NCBI GenBank assembly: GCA_016719465.1 | Contig: JADJYY010000025.1 | Span: forward strand, 1-64,000 | DNA from: Hydrogenophilales bacterium | GTDB taxonomy: Bacteria; Pseudomonadota; Gammaproteobacteria; Burkholderiales; Thiobacillaceae | Reading direction: 5' to 3' | Length of the DNA: 64,000 bases | Shown here: one piece after another, positions 41,305-49,629 of the stretch | Numbering within the stretch: the first letter of the stretch is position 1 | How the letters are laid out: the number at the start of each line of letters is the position of its first letter | Program-made: the position numbers and the translations under genes | The notes under the pieces: generated by a model | What the model was told of the DNA's origin: nothing | Database searches by the model: none | What the model saw: only the letters and a program-made list of their open reading frames with translations

Positions 41305-41867
41305 AGACGGCCGCGGGCGCCACCACGGAGGCCGGCAAGCCCCGCCGCCCCGGCGCCTGGCTGTTCCTGGCCGGCGTGCTGCTGGCCTGGCTGGCCGCCG
41401 CCGTCCTGGCGCCGGCGCGCATCGGCCCCGCCCTGGACATGTTCCGCCAGCTCCTGGGCGAGGTGCTGCCCGCCCTGGGCCTGGTGTTCGTCCTGCTGTT
41501 CCTGGCCAACCTGTTCGCGGAGCGTCCCTGGATCGAGCGCCACCTGGGGCGCGAGGCCGGCGTCCGCGCCTGGCTGGTGGCCCTCGCCGCCGGCGTCCTG
41601 GCGGCGGGCCCGCCCTGGCCCTGGTATGCCCTGGCCGGCCAGTTCATGCGCCGCGGCATCGCCCCCGGCGTGGCCGCCGCCTTCCTCTACGCCCGCGCCG
41701 TCAAGCTGCCGCTGCTGCCCTTGCTGGTGCACTATTTCGGCCTGGCCTACGCCGTGACCCTGGGCGTCTGGCTGCTCCTGCTGGCCGTCCTCGGCGGCCT
41801 GGCCATGGAGCGGCTGGCGCCGGCCCCCGCATCCGATTTCCTTGCTTCGTCAGAGAAAAATCCATGA
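41301..41867 (+). CDS. Permease half, C-terminal
   Basis: 188 residues with about five helices (AWLFLAGVLLAWLAAAVLAP, VLPALGLVFVLLFLANLF, AWLVALAAGVLAAGPPWPWY, LLPLLVHYFGLAYAVTLGVW). AAGPPWPWYALAGQFMRRGI and FLYARAVKLPLLPLLV correspond to the second half of PF03773-type permeases (pattern GPPYPxxPL). Translational coupling on both sides: ATGA overlap with the preceding half and with the oxidoreductase gene. A small basic N-terminal extension (TEAGKPRRPGAW) is cytosolic by the positive-inside rule. Confidence 0.65.
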   Translation: MKTAAGATTEAGKPRRPGAWLFLAGVLLAWLAAAVLAPARIGPALDMFRQLLGEVLPALGLVFVLLFLANLFAERPWIERHLGREAGVRAWLVALAAGVLAAGPPWPWYALAGQFMRRGIAPGVAAAFLYARAVKLPLLPLLVHYFGLAYAVTLGVWLLLLAVLGGLAMERLAPAPASDFLASSEKNP

Positions 41868-43006
41868 CAACAACTCCTCCCCGCATCGTCATCCTGGGCG
41901 CCGGCTTCGCCGCCCTGACCGCCGTGCGCGAATTGCGCAAGCGCGCGCCACAAGCCCGCCTCACCCTGGTGGCGCCCAAGGCCGAGTTCGTCTATCTGCC
42001 CAGCCTGATCTGGATTCCCAGCGGATTGCGCAACGGACAGGACCTGATCCTGCCCCTCGATCGCTTCCTCGAGGACCACGACGTGGAATTCATCGCCGGC
42101 CGGGTCAGCGGCCTCAAGGACGGCGGTCGCGTGGTGCTGACCGATGCCGGCGAGGTGCAAAACGACGCCCTGATCATCGCCACCGGCGGCCGCTTCATCA
42201 AGAAACTGCCGGGCATCGAGCACGCCCTCACCCTGTGCGAGGGCGTGGCCTCGGCGGAAGCCATCCGCGACCGGGTCAACGCCATGCAATCCGGCCGCAT
42301 CGCCCTGGGCTTCGGCGGCAATCCCAACGAACCCTCCGCCATGCGCGGCGGCCCCATGTTCGAGTTGCTGTTCGGCCTGGACACCCTGCTGCGCCGGCAA
42401 GGCAAGCGCGAGCGCATCGAGCTCACCTTCTTCAACGCCGCCGCCGAGCCGGGCAAGCGCCTGGGCGAGAAGGCGGTGACCGGCCTGCTGGCGGAAATGG
42501 CCAGGCGCCGCATCGACACCCACCTGGGCCACAAGCCCCTGGGCTTCTCGGACAAGGGCGTGGACACCGAGGGCGGCCACGTCAACGCCGACCTGATCCT
42601 GTTCATGCCCGGACTCACCGGGCCGGCCTGGGCGCCGGAAGCCGGCCTGGAGCTCTCTCCCGGCGGCTTCTTCAAGGCCGACGAATTCTGCCGCGTGGCC
42701 GGCGCCGACAGGGTATTCGTGGCCGGCGACGCCGGCAGCTACCCCGGCCCGGACTGGATGCCCAAGCAGGCCCACATGGCCGACCTCCAGGCCAGGGCGG
42801 CGGCGGAGAACCTGCTGCTGGCCCTGGACGGCAAGGCGCCCACCGCCCGCTTCAAGATCGAGCTGATCTGCATCGTCGATACCATCGACAAGGGCATCCT
42901 GGTCTACCGGGACCTGAAGCGGAGCTTCCTGCTGCCGCCCAGTCGCCTTCTCCACTGGGCCAAGCGCTACTTCGAGGGGCATTACCTGAAGGTGTTCCGG
43001 CGCTGA
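41864..43006 (+). CDS. FAD-dependent oxidoreductase, sulfide:quinone-type
   Basis: A 380-residue protein with ATGA overlap to the permease half. N-terminal dinucleotide motif RIVILGAGFAALTAVRELR, second NAD/FAD motif region DALIIATGGRFIKKLPGIE, and C-terminal FAD motif ADRVFVAGDAGSYPGPDWMP. Length and layout match the SQR/NDH-2-like DUF of flavoproteins. The cysteine pair needed in true sulfide:quinone reductases is not evident (only TLCEGV and FCRVAG appear), so the electron donor is uncertain; a C-terminal amphipathic stretch (WAKRYFEGHYLKVFRR) may touch the membrane. Operon with the permease halves. Confidence 0.8.
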   Translation: MTTTPPRIVILGAGFAALTAVRELRKRAPQARLTLVAPKAEFVYLPSLIWIPSGLRNGQDLILPLDRFLEDHDVEFIAGRVSGLKDGGRVVLTDAGEVQNDALIIATGGRFIKKLPGIEHALTLCEGVASAEAIRDRVNAMQSGRIALGFGGNPNEPSAMRGGPMFELLFGLDTLLRRQGKRERIELTFFNAAAEPGKRLGEKAVTGLLAEMARRRIDTHLGHKPLGFSDKGVDTEGGHVNADLILFMPGLTGPAWAPEAGLELSPGGFFKADEFCRVAGADRVFVAGDAGSYPGPDWMPKQAHMADLQARAAAENLLLALDGKAPTARFKIELICIVDTIDKGILVYRDLKRSFLLPPSRLLHWAKRYFEGHYLKVFRR

Positions 43007-43241
43007 GGGCTTGCGAAGTAGGCGCGGTGGGCGCTTGAGAGCAAGGTGCGCGGCGACGAAACAATCAAGCCATTGACGAATGCCCGCTTTCCGAACCACC
43101 GACAAGTCTCGCCGACTTGTGGCGGGGACACAGGTAAACAGGCTGGCTTGATCGGCCTTACCCGTTCCAGGCAAACCCTGCCGCTTGATATTCGGCCCCA
43201 CCATACATAACATGCACAGCAGTTATAAGGAGGCAGTGGCC

Positions 43242-43478
43242 ATGAACTTCAATATATACCTCGATGACGAAACCGGTCGGCAACTCAATGATGTTGCCAG
43301 GCAGGCGGGAATCAACCGCAATGCCCTGGTTCGCCGGGCGGTGAGCGAGTGGTTGAACCGTCACGGCAAACCGCGATGGCCCGATGAAGTTCTCGCCTTC
43401 CGGGGTATGGCCGACATGCCCCCGTTCGAGTCAGGCAGAGACAGCCTCAAGCCGCCAGTCGCCGACCCGCTGGCCTGA
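43242..43478 (+). CDS. CopG/ribbon-helix-helix antitoxin (VapB-type)
   Basis: 78 residues with AAGGAGG seven bases before the ATG. MNFNIYLDDETGRQLNDVARQ is the ribbon strand, INRNALVRRAVSEWLNRHG the two helices of the RHH fold. The tail (MPPFESGRDSLKPPVADPLA) would bind the toxin. The toxin gene starts within its stop codon, the normal toxin-antitoxin layout. It should bind its own promoter as a dimer and repress the pair. Confidence 0.82.
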   Translation: MNFNIYLDDETGRQLNDVARQAGINRNALVRRAVSEWLNRHGKPRWPDEVLAFRGMADMPPFESGRDSLKPPVADPLA

Positions 43479-43876
43479 TGAAATATCTGCTCGACACCTG
43501 CACGGTCTCCGATTTCGTCAAGGGTCACCCGAACGTCCTGGCGCGCGTCAAGGACACGCCTCCGAACCTGGTCGCCGTATCCGTGCTGACGCGCATGGAG
43601 GTTGATTACGGCCTCGCGCTCAACGCCGAGCGGGCAAGAAGGCTGGCTCCCATGCTGGACGCTTTCTTTTCGACCATCGCCACCCTGCGGTTCGACGAAG
43701 CCGATGCCAAGGCCGCCGCGGCGATCCGCGCCGCGCTGAAGACCACGGGGCAGCCCATCGGGGCCTATGACGTTCTGATCGCCGGCACGGGGCTGGCGCG
43801 GGGGTTGGTGGTGGTCACGTCGAATGTTGGTGAGTTCAAGCGGGTTGGCGGATTACAGGTCGAGGATTGGCGCTGA
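43478..43876 (+). CDS. PIN-domain toxin (VapC-type RNase)
   Basis: A 132-residue PIN domain. Acidic active-site residues are visible in LLDTCTVSDF (D), LTRMEVDYGLALNAE (E), LRFDEADAKAAAAIR (D) and GAYDVLIAGTGLARG (D), ending VTSNVGEFKRVGGLQVEDW. VapC toxins cleave tRNA or rRNA. The ATG overlaps the antitoxin stop by one base (TGATG). The pair is otherwise undisturbed, so it is likely active. Confidence 0.87.
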   Translation: MKYLLDTCTVSDFVKGHPNVLARVKDTPPNLVAVSVLTRMEVDYGLALNAERARRLAPMLDAFFSTIATLRFDEADAKAAAAIRAALKTTGQPIGAYDVLIAGTGLARGLVVVTSNVGEFKRVGGLQVEDWR

Positions 43877-43937
43877 ACTCAGGGTTCCCGAAAACACCGA
43901 AAGATGCCTGGCCGCGCGAAAGCCGCCGATCCGTGTG

Positions 43938-43951
43938 CTTGATTTTTCAAG
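43938..43951. promoter_or_regulatory. CTTGA-N4-TCAAG palindrome upstream of the haemoglobin gene
   Basis: CTTGATTTTTCAAG followed by CTTGATTTGAAG. It resembles FNR/CRP-family half-sites (TTGAT) but the second half is TCAAG rather than ATCAA. It lies 137 bp ahead of the haemoglobin start. Confidence 0.35.
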
Positions 43952-44087
43952 CTTGATTTGAAGGCCGTCCGCTTTACAGTCCGTTCACAAACGACCATGC
44001 CAGGCACCGATGACGCGCCACCACATCCCGGCCACACGCTCGGCGGCGTGCCGGTAAAATCCTCGCACTCTGATCTTTCATCGCGCC

Positions 44088-44495
44088 ATGAATCTCCCGA
44101 ATCATTACCAGCGCATCGGCGGCGAGGCCAAGGTGCGCGAGCTGGTGGACCGCTTCTACGACCACATGGACGAGTTGCCCGAGGCCTGGGACGTCCGCAA
44201 GTTGCACGCGGAAAGCCTGGCCAACTCGCGCGACAAGCTGTTCGACTTCCTGTCCGGCTGGATGGGCGGTCCCCAACACTACGTGGAGAAGCACGGCCAT
44301 CCCATGCTGCGCCGGCGCCACCTGCCCTTCCCCATCGGCGAGGCCGAGCGGGACCAGTGGATGCACTGCATGAGGCTGGCCCTGGGCGAGGTGGTCGCGG
44401 ACGAGGAGCTGCGAAACGAGCTCTACCAGGCCTTCGCCAAGGTGGCGGACCACATGCGCAACCAGGCCGCCACACCCCATCACCATCAACCCTGA
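44088..44495 (+). CDS. Group II truncated haemoglobin
   Basis: 135 residues. NHYQRIGGEAKVRELVDRFY and FLSGWMGGPQHYVEKHGHPM with RRRHLPFPIGEAERDQWM follow the trHbO (group II) pattern; the proximal His lies in the VEKHGHPML region and the GWMGG turn precedes it. These small haem proteins bind oxygen or nitric oxide. A CTTGA palindrome upstream hints at redox control. DUF302, rhodanese and haem-lipoprotein genes follow in one direction with short gaps, so the group may serve sulfur or nitrogen-oxide stress; this is inference. Confidence 0.85.
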   Translation: MNLPNHYQRIGGEAKVRELVDRFYDHMDELPEAWDVRKLHAESLANSRDKLFDFLSGWMGGPQHYVEKHGHPMLRRRHLPFPIGEAERDQWMHCMRLALGEVVADEELRNELYQAFAKVADHMRNQAATPHHHQP

Positions 44496-44514
44496 CCCAC
44501 GAGAGGAATCCCCC

Positions 44515-44904
44515 ATGTACGCCCATACCGTCGAACTGCCCCTGCCCATCGACCAGGCCATCGAAAAGCTCAAGGCCGCCCTGGCCGAAGCCAAGATGGG
44601 CGTGGTCTCCGAGGTGGATGTCCAGGCCATCATGAAGGCCAAGATCAACCACGAAATCCCGCCCTACCGCCTGTTGGGCGTGTGCGCACCCGGCATCGCC
44701 AGGCGCGTCATCGAGGCCGACCGGGACGCGGGCGCCCTGTTGCCCTGCGGCTGCTGCGTGTACGAAACCGCGACCGGCGTCACCCGCATCGCCCTGCAGG
44801 ACCCGGGCGTGATCGCCGCCACGGCCGGCAACGCCGAAATCACGGCCGCCATGAACGACGCCCAGTCCCATCTCGCCGGTGTTCTGGCTAAACTGCGTGC
44901 CTGA
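44515..44904 (+). CDS. DUF302-family cytosolic protein
   Basis: 129 residues, AGAGGA before the ATG. AHTVELPLPIDQAIEKLKAA, KMGVVSEVDVQAIMKAKI, PPYRLLGVCAPGIARRVIEA, ALLPCGCCVYETATGVTRIA give the DUF302 fold; the CGCC and VCAP cysteines are a notable pair. It has no signal peptide, unlike the DUF302 protein at 40171. It lies 19 bp after the haemoglobin gene. Confidence 0.82.
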   Translation: MYAHTVELPLPIDQAIEKLKAALAEAKMGVVSEVDVQAIMKAKINHEIPPYRLLGVCAPGIARRVIEADRDAGALLPCGCCVYETATGVTRIALQDPGVIAATAGNAEITAAMNDAQSHLAGVLAKLRA

Positions 44905-44937
44905 GCGATCTCGTTCAATACCCTAGGAGGAGACCCC

Positions 44938-45528
44938 ATGCGCGCATTGCTGATTGCCCTGGCTTTCGGATTGTTCAGTGCTTCATTCAGCCTCAACGCC
45001 CAGGCCGTGGACCCGGCCACGCTGCCCAAGGTCAAGATCAGCAAGCTGGGGCTCTACATGGAGGCCAAGGACGTGCCGGACTTCCTGAAGAAGCACGCGC
45101 CCAGGGTGCTGTTCGTGGACGTGCGCACCATCGAGGAGCTGCTGTTCGTCGGCGTGCCCGACGGCATCGACGGCCACGCCTCCTTCGGCATCATGCATTA
45201 CGACAAGTGGGACAAGGAGAAAAAGACCTTCGTGCGCAATCCCAACCCGGATTTCCTCTCCCAGTTCGAGCTGTGGACGCTGGACAAGGGCATCGAGAAG
45301 ACCGATCCCATCGTTCTCATCTGCCGTTCCGGCGACCGCAGCGCCCTGTCCGCCGACCTGCTGGCCCGCCACGGCTACACCAACGTCTGGTCGGTGGTGG
45401 ACGGCTTCGAGGGCGACATGGCCAAGGACGGCCCCAACAAGGGCAAGCGGACGGTCAACGGCTGGAAGAACATCGGTCTGCCCTGGAGCTACAACGTGGA
45501 CCAGAGCAGGATCACGATGAGCAAGTAA
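44938..45528 (+). CDS. Exported rhodanese-domain protein
   Basis: 196 residues with GGAGGA before the ATG. Signal peptide MRALLIALAFGLFSASFSLN, then VLFVDVRTIEELLFVGVPDG, the active-site loop LICRSGDRSALSADLLARHG (Cys is the persulfide carrier) and VVDGFEGDMAKDGP. Rhodaneses move sulfane sulfur; this one acts in the periplasm. It sits in the same operon as the DUF302 and the haem lipoprotein, 33 bp after the former. Confidence 0.85.
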   Translation: MRALLIALAFGLFSASFSLNAQAVDPATLPKVKISKLGLYMEAKDVPDFLKKHAPRVLFVDVRTIEELLFVGVPDGIDGHASFGIMHYDKWDKEKKTFVRNPNPDFLSQFELWTLDKGIEKTDPIVLICRSGDRSALSADLLARHGYTNVWSVVDGFEGDMAKDGPNKGKRTVNGWKNIGLPWSYNVDQSRITMSK

Positions 45529-45570
45529 GCTGGCAACCCGGTGAATTGGTAAACCATAAAGGAGACGACC

Positions 45571-46149
45571 ATGAAATACGCACTCGGCTTTTCCCTCTTG
45601 ACCCTGACCCTGGCGGGCTGCGCCAACGCCCCGTCCGCCGAAAGGGTGGCCGGCCTGAATGACGACGCCCGCAAGACCGCCGGAGGCCTGATCCAGACCC
45701 TGGGTGGCGAACTGAAGACCGCCATGACCGAGGGTGGCCCGGTGGGCGCCATCGGCGTGTGCAAGGTCAAGGCGCCCGAGATCGCCGCCGCGGCCATGCA
45801 GAAGACCGGCATGAAGATCAAGCGGGTGAGCCCGAAGAACCGCAATCCCAAGGGTGTGCCGGACGAATGGGAAACCCAGGCCCTGGCCGCCCTGGAGAAG
45901 CGCCTGGCCGCCGGCGAGAAGCCGGAAACCCTGGACATGCACGCCGTGGTGCCCGGCGCCAACGGCAGCGAATTCCGCTACGCCAAGGCCCTGGTCACCC
46001 AGCCCCTGTGCCTGAACTGCCACGGCGACCCGGACAAGATGCCCCCCGACGTCAAGGCCAAGCTGGCCGCCGAGTATCCCAACGACAAGGCCGTGGGCTA
46101 TTCCGCCGGCATGATCCGCGGCTTGCTGTCGATTCGGAATCCTCTGTAA
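45571..46149 (+). CDS. DUF3365 (Tll0287-like) haem lipoprotein
   Basis: 192 residues with AAAGGAG before the ATG. MKYALGFSLLTLTLAGCANA has a lipobox (LAGC). The DUF3365 region includes VGAIGVCKVKAPEIAAAAM, KIKRVSPKNRNPKGVPDEWE and QPLCLNCHGDPDKMPPDVK, a CxxCH haem c site; PNDKAVGYSAGMIRGLLSI is the family's end. Such proteins are periplasmic or outer-membrane sensors or electron carriers. It is the last of the four genes running from the haemoglobin. Confidence 0.85.
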   Translation: MKYALGFSLLTLTLAGCANAPSAERVAGLNDDARKTAGGLIQTLGGELKTAMTEGGPVGAIGVCKVKAPEIAAAAMQKTGMKIKRVSPKNRNPKGVPDEWETQALAALEKRLAAGEKPETLDMHAVVPGANGSEFRYAKALVTQPLCLNCHGDPDKMPPDVKAKLAAEYPNDKAVGYSAGMIRGLLSIRNPL

Positions 46150-46213
46150 CGGGCGGAGGTCGGTGAGTGGGTAGGGGGTGGTGATTACCCCCTCTTCACC
46201 GATCACCAATCCC

Positions 46214-46292
46214 CCTTCACCCTTCACCCTTCACCCTTCACACCCTTCACCCTTCACCCTTCACCCTTCACCCTTCACCCTTCACCCTTCAC
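46214..46292 (+). repeat. Heptanucleotide tandem repeat (CCTTCAC, 11 copies)
   Basis: Four units, a two-base interruption (AC at 46242-46243), then seven units, ending six bases before the ATG at 46298. The unit length is not a multiple of three. Confidence 0.9.
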
Positions 46293-46297
46293 CCACC

Positions 46298-47260
46298 ATG
46301 CCCGACACCCCCGCCCCCCGCCTGCGACACTTCCCCGTCGCCTGGTTCGCCATGATCATGGGCCTGGGCGGGTTGACCCTGGCCTGGCGCAAGGCGGAGG
46401 AACTGCTCGCCCTGCCCGTTTCCCTCAGCCCCTGGCTGCTGATCCTGGCGACCACGCTGTTCGCCCTGCTGGCGGCGCTGTACACCGTGAAGGTCATCCG
46501 GCATCGCCCCGAGGCGGCCAGGGAGTGGAGCCATCCGGTCAAGATGAATTTCGTGCCCGCGGTGAGCATCGCGCTGCTCCTGCTGTCCATCGCCTGGCTG
46601 CCGGTCAGCGCGCCCTATTCCAAGCTGCTCTGGCTGGCGGGCACGGGCCTGCACCTGCTCCTCACCCTCTACGCCATTACCCAGTGGATGCACCAGAGCA
46701 AGTTCGAGATCGTTCATCTCAACCCCGCCTGGTTCATCCCCGTGGTGGGCAACATCCTGGTGCCCATCGTCGGCGTCACGCACGCGCCGGTGGAGATTTC
46801 CTGGTTCTTCTTCAGCGTCGGGCTCCTGTTCTGGCCGGTGCTGCTGACCATCATCTTCTACCGGGTGATCTTCCACGGCAGCCTGCCGGAACGGCTCATG
46901 CCCACCCTGTTCATCCTCATCGCGCCGCCGGCGGTGGGCTTCCTGTCCTACCTCAAGCTGACCGGTGAACTGGATGCCTTCGCCCATGTGCTCTACCACG
47001 GCGCCCTGTTCTTCACCCTGCTGCTGTTCGCCCAGCTGCGCTGGTTCATGCGGCTCAAGTTCTTCCTGTCATGGTGGGCCTACTCCTTCCCCCTGGCCGC
47101 CATCACCCTGGCCACCCTGGCCATGTTCGAGCACACCGGCGGCATCGTCTTCCTGCGCCTGGCCGGCATCCTGCTCGGCATCACCACGGTGGTCATCGCC
47201 GGCCTGCTGGCCCGCACCGCCCTGGCGGTGGCGCGGCGGGAAATCTGCCTGGAGGAATAG
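46298..47260 (+). CDS. TehA/SLAC1-family membrane protein (C4-dicarboxylate/anion channel-like)
   Basis: 320 residues with about ten hydrophobic segments. PVAWFAMIMGLGGLTLAWRK opens the TehA/SLAC1 fold; HLNPAWFIPVVGNILVPIVG is the family signature, then LFWPVLLTIIFYRVIFHG and LPERLMPTLFILIAPPAVGF. The family includes tellurite-resistance TehA, sulfite exporters and plant anion channels. No clear ribosome site stands before ATG 46298, since the CCTTCAC repeat occupies that space. An alternative GTG start at 46178 would translate through the repeat in frame. Expression may therefore depend on repeat number. Confidence 0.85.
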   Translation: MPDTPAPRLRHFPVAWFAMIMGLGGLTLAWRKAEELLALPVSLSPWLLILATTLFALLAALYTVKVIRHRPEAAREWSHPVKMNFVPAVSIALLLLSIAWLPVSAPYSKLLWLAGTGLHLLLTLYAITQWMHQSKFEIVHLNPAWFIPVVGNILVPIVGVTHAPVEISWFFFSVGLLFWPVLLTIIFYRVIFHGSLPERLMPTLFILIAPPAVGFLSYLKLTGELDAFAHVLYHGALFFTLLLFAQLRWFMRLKFFLSWWAYSFPLAAITLATLAMFEHTGGIVFLRLAGILLGITTVVIAGLLARTALAVARREICLEE

Positions 47261-47411
47261 GCGCCCGGCCCGCCTGGAACGGGCGGCCCGGTCTTGCCTT
47301 GGGGGCCTGATTCGCCGCGACCACCTGATCGAGGTCAAGCAATCCGCGAATAGTTTCAAGCCTGAAGGCCATGGGCCGATAAAGGGTTCTCGAAGCAATC
47401 GGAGAGCACCC

Positions 47412-47660
47412 ATGGATCCCGACACCCCCGATCAGGCCGTCCCCGAACGCCGCAAACGTGTGGATCTCAGGGAAATCTTCGAAGAGATCATCACGCGGGT
47501 GGAGCCCTTCTTCCAGAAAGACACGGGCATCAACGGCGGCACCACGGAATACTGGGCGGCGCGGGTGATCCACGACGCCCATCCGGGCCTTACCCAGCAC
47601 GACATCAAGGTGCTCGTCGACGCCGCCGCCCGCTATTACCGGGAGCGGGTGCCGGCCTGA
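47412..47660 (+). CDS. Small conserved-looking protein of unknown function
   Basis: 82 residues, with CGGAGAG seven bases before the ATG. MDPDTPDQAVPERRKRVDLR, then EIFEEIITRVEPFFQKDTG, TTEYWAARVIHDAHPGLTQH and VLVDAAARYYRERVPA. The helical, charged composition is coding-like and the RBS is good. I do not know its family. Its last 25 bases overlap the end of the convergent folA gene. Confidence 0.55.
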   Translation: MDPDTPDQAVPERRKRVDLREIFEEIITRVEPFFQKDTGINGGTTEYWAARVIHDAHPGLTQHDIKVLVDAAARYYRERVPA

Positions 47661-48184
47661 GGGTCCCGGCCTGAAGCTACCGGGCCTTGGCGGCGCCGGT
47701 AGACGACGAAGTCGTAACCCAGCCCGTCCGCATTCACCTGCCTGTTCCGTTCCGTCTCGCGCCATTCGCCCAGGTCGAAGGCCGGGAACCAGGCATCGCC
47801 CTCGTATTCGGCCTGGATTTCGGTGAGATAGAGCCGTTCCGCCCGGGGCAGCACCTGGGCGTAGAGATCGGCGCCGCCGACGAAAAAGATTTCCGGATCA
47901 TGGCCGCAGGCGGCGACGGCGGCGTCGAGGGAATTGGCGACGAGACAGCCTTCCACCCGGTAATTCGCATCCCGCGTGACGATCACCGTGGTCCGCCCCG
48001 GCAGGGGCTTGCCGATGGATTCGTAGGTCTTGCGCCCCATGACGATGTGATGCCCCATGGTCAGGGCCTTGAAGTGCTTCAGGTCCTCCGGCAGCCGCCA
48101 GGGCAGCGTGTTGCGGATGCCGATGACGCGGTTCCTCGCCATGGCGGCGATGACTGACAGGATGGGGGCGGAATGTTCGGGCAT
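47636..48184 (-). CDS. folA: Dihydrofolate reductase
   Basis: 182 residues from ATG 48184 (MPEHSAPILSVIAAMARNRV). The DHFR pattern is complete: IGIRNTLPWRLPEDLKHFKA (Trp and Asp active-site region), HHIVMGRKTYESIGKPLPGR, then FFVGGADLYAQVLPRAERLY and FVVYRR. It makes tetrahydrofolate for thymidylate and purines. The C-terminus extends about 15 residues beyond the usual VVYRR end, into the tail of the opposite small gene. thyA, often next to folA, is 13 kb away in this window (61079-61873). Confidence 0.92.
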   Translation of the reverse strand: MPEHSAPILSVIAAMARNRVIGIRNTLPWRLPEDLKHFKALTMGHHIVMGRKTYESIGKPLPGRTTVIVTRDANYRVEGCLVANSLDAAVAACGHDPEIFFVGGADLYAQVLPRAERLYLTEIQAEYEGDAWFPAFDLGEWRETERNRQVNADGLGYDFVVYRRRQGPVASGRDPQAGTRSR

Positions 48185-48282
48185 GGGTGGGATCGGTTGG
48201 GGCTGGCGCGGAGGGGCCAAGGGTATTTCAGCGGGGGCGGTGAAGGGAAGCCGGGGGGGATTTAACGGTGGTCAGCCAAGGC

Positions 48283-48335
48283 GACCGACATCGAAATCCC
48301 CCTCCATCCCCCTTTACAAAGGGGGAAAAAACCTT
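48283..48335. repeat. Dispersed GC-rich repeat (CCCCCTTT family)
   Basis: GACATCGAAATCCCCCTCCA, then TCCCCCTTTACAAAGGGGG and AAAAAACC, the unit also seen at 22797-22921 and inside the radical SAM gene. It fills the gap between folA and the HlyD-type gene. Confidence 0.65.
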
Positions 48336-48384
48336 CAACCGCCTCCAAGTGGGCGCGGGGCCCGAGCCCCACTGAAATAGCCTC

Positions 48385-49590
48385 TTATTTCGGCCGCGCC
48401 ACCACCCGCGTCCCCTCAGCGATCTTCTCGTCCGGATGGGCGATGACCTCTTCGCCGGCCTTCAGGCCGTCGAGCACCTGGGCTTCCAGGCCGTTGCGCT
48501 CCCCCACCTTCACGTCGCGCAACCGGGCGCGGCCCGCCTCGGCGACGAACACGGCCCAGCCGTCGCCGCGCCGGAACAGGGCGCTGGCGGGGGCCAGCAA
48601 GAGGTCCGAGCCTTCCCACAGCACGAAGGCGGCCTCGACCCGGTAGCCGTCGCCCAGGGATTTCCATTCCTCGCCCGGCGAGACGATATCCACCAGCACC
48701 CGCACCCGCTGCTCCTCCACCCCCAGGGCGGAGACCTTGGTGAAGCCGGCCGGCTCCACCACGCGCACGCGGCCTTGCAGGGCGCGGGCGCCGCCCCAGC
48801 GGTCCAGCAGGACCTTGGAACCGACGCCGATCTTCACCGCCGAGGTGGACAGCACTTCCACCATGACTTCCAGCGTGCCGGGATGGCCGATCTCCACCAG
48901 GGACTGGCCCGCCTGCACCACGCCTTCACTCTCGTGGGGCACGGCCAGGACCCGGCCGGCCACCGGCGCGGTGACGGCCAGGATTTCCGGCGAGCGGCCG
49001 GCGCGGGTGGCGGGGGCGTCCGCCTCGGTGAGGGCGGCCCGGGCTACGGCGACTTCATGCTGAGCCACCTGGATCGCATAGTCGGCGGCCTGCCGGGTCG
49101 CCTGGCTGGCCTGCAGGCGGCCGCGGGCCTGGTCCACGGCGGCCTGGGAGACGAAGCTGGCCTTGCCCAGGGACTCGGCCCGGGCCAGTTCCTGCTCGGC
49201 CAGGCGCGCCTCGGCGGCGGCGGCGCGGGCGTTCTCCCGGGCGGCCAGCAGGGCGGACTGGGCCGATTCCACCCGGGCCCGGGCCTGGGCCCGGCTGCGC
49301 GGGTCCAGGCTGGCGGAGCGGGCCGGCTCGATGAAGGCCACCACCTGGCCGGCGGCGACGGCGTCGCCCACCTTCAGCGTGATCCTGCGGGCCTGGCCCG
49401 CCACCGGCGCGGCCACCACGTAGCGCTCGCGCACCCGGGTCTTGCCCTCTTCCTCCACGGTCACGGCCAGGTCGCCCTTGCGGGCCGCCACCAGTTCCAC
49501 CGGCACGGGCCGGGGCATGAAGCCGTAGCCGATGGCGGCGATCAGCGCCAGGGCGATGAGCAGGTAAACGATGCGTCCACGCCATTTCAT
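48385..49590 (-). CDS. HlyD/MacA-like periplasmic adaptor of an ABC exporter
   Basis: 401 residues from ATG 49590. N-terminal anchor (IVYLLIALALIAAIGYGFMP), lipoyl and coiled-coil parts (VTVEEEGKTRVRERYVVAAP, LAARENARAAAAEARLAEQE) and barrel and membrane-proximal domains (LQGRVRVVEPAGFTKVSALG, VLDGLKAGEEVIAHPDEKIA). With the ABC permease and ATPase genes upstream on the same strand it forms a MacAB/DevABC-like tripartite exporter; the order is ATPase, permease, adaptor. A 181-bp repeat-rich gap precedes it. Substrate unknown. Confidence 0.85.
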   Translation of the reverse strand: MKWRGRIVYLLIALALIAAIGYGFMPRPVPVELVAARKGDLAVTVEEEGKTRVRERYVVAAPVAGQARRITLKVGDAVAAGQVVAFIEPARSASLDPRSRAQARARVESAQSALLAARENARAAAAEARLAEQELARAESLGKASFVSQAAVDQARGRLQASQATRQAADYAIQVAQHEVAVARAALTEADAPATRAGRSPEILAVTAPVAGRVLAVPHESEGVVQAGQSLVEIGHPGTLEVMVEVLSTSAVKIGVGSKVLLDRWGGARALQGRVRVVEPAGFTKVSALGVEEQRVRVLVDIVSPGEEWKSLGDGYRVEAAFVLWEGSDLLLAPASALFRRGDGWAVFVAEAGRARLRDVKVGERNGLEAQVLDGLKAGEEVIAHPDEKIAEGTRVVARPK

Positions 49591-49629
49591 GGTGAGATAC
49601 CCCAATCCTCCGCGTGCGCTGGAAGCGCC

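Noticed and set aside
43938..43951. FNR or CRP box upstream of the haemoglobin gene
   Set aside because: The palindrome is CTTGA-N4-TCAAG, not TTGAT-N4-ATCAA; kept only as an unassigned palindrome.
46214..46292. CRISPR or origin iterons in the CCTTCAC repeat
   Set aside because: The unit is only seven bases with no spacers and no replication genes nearby.
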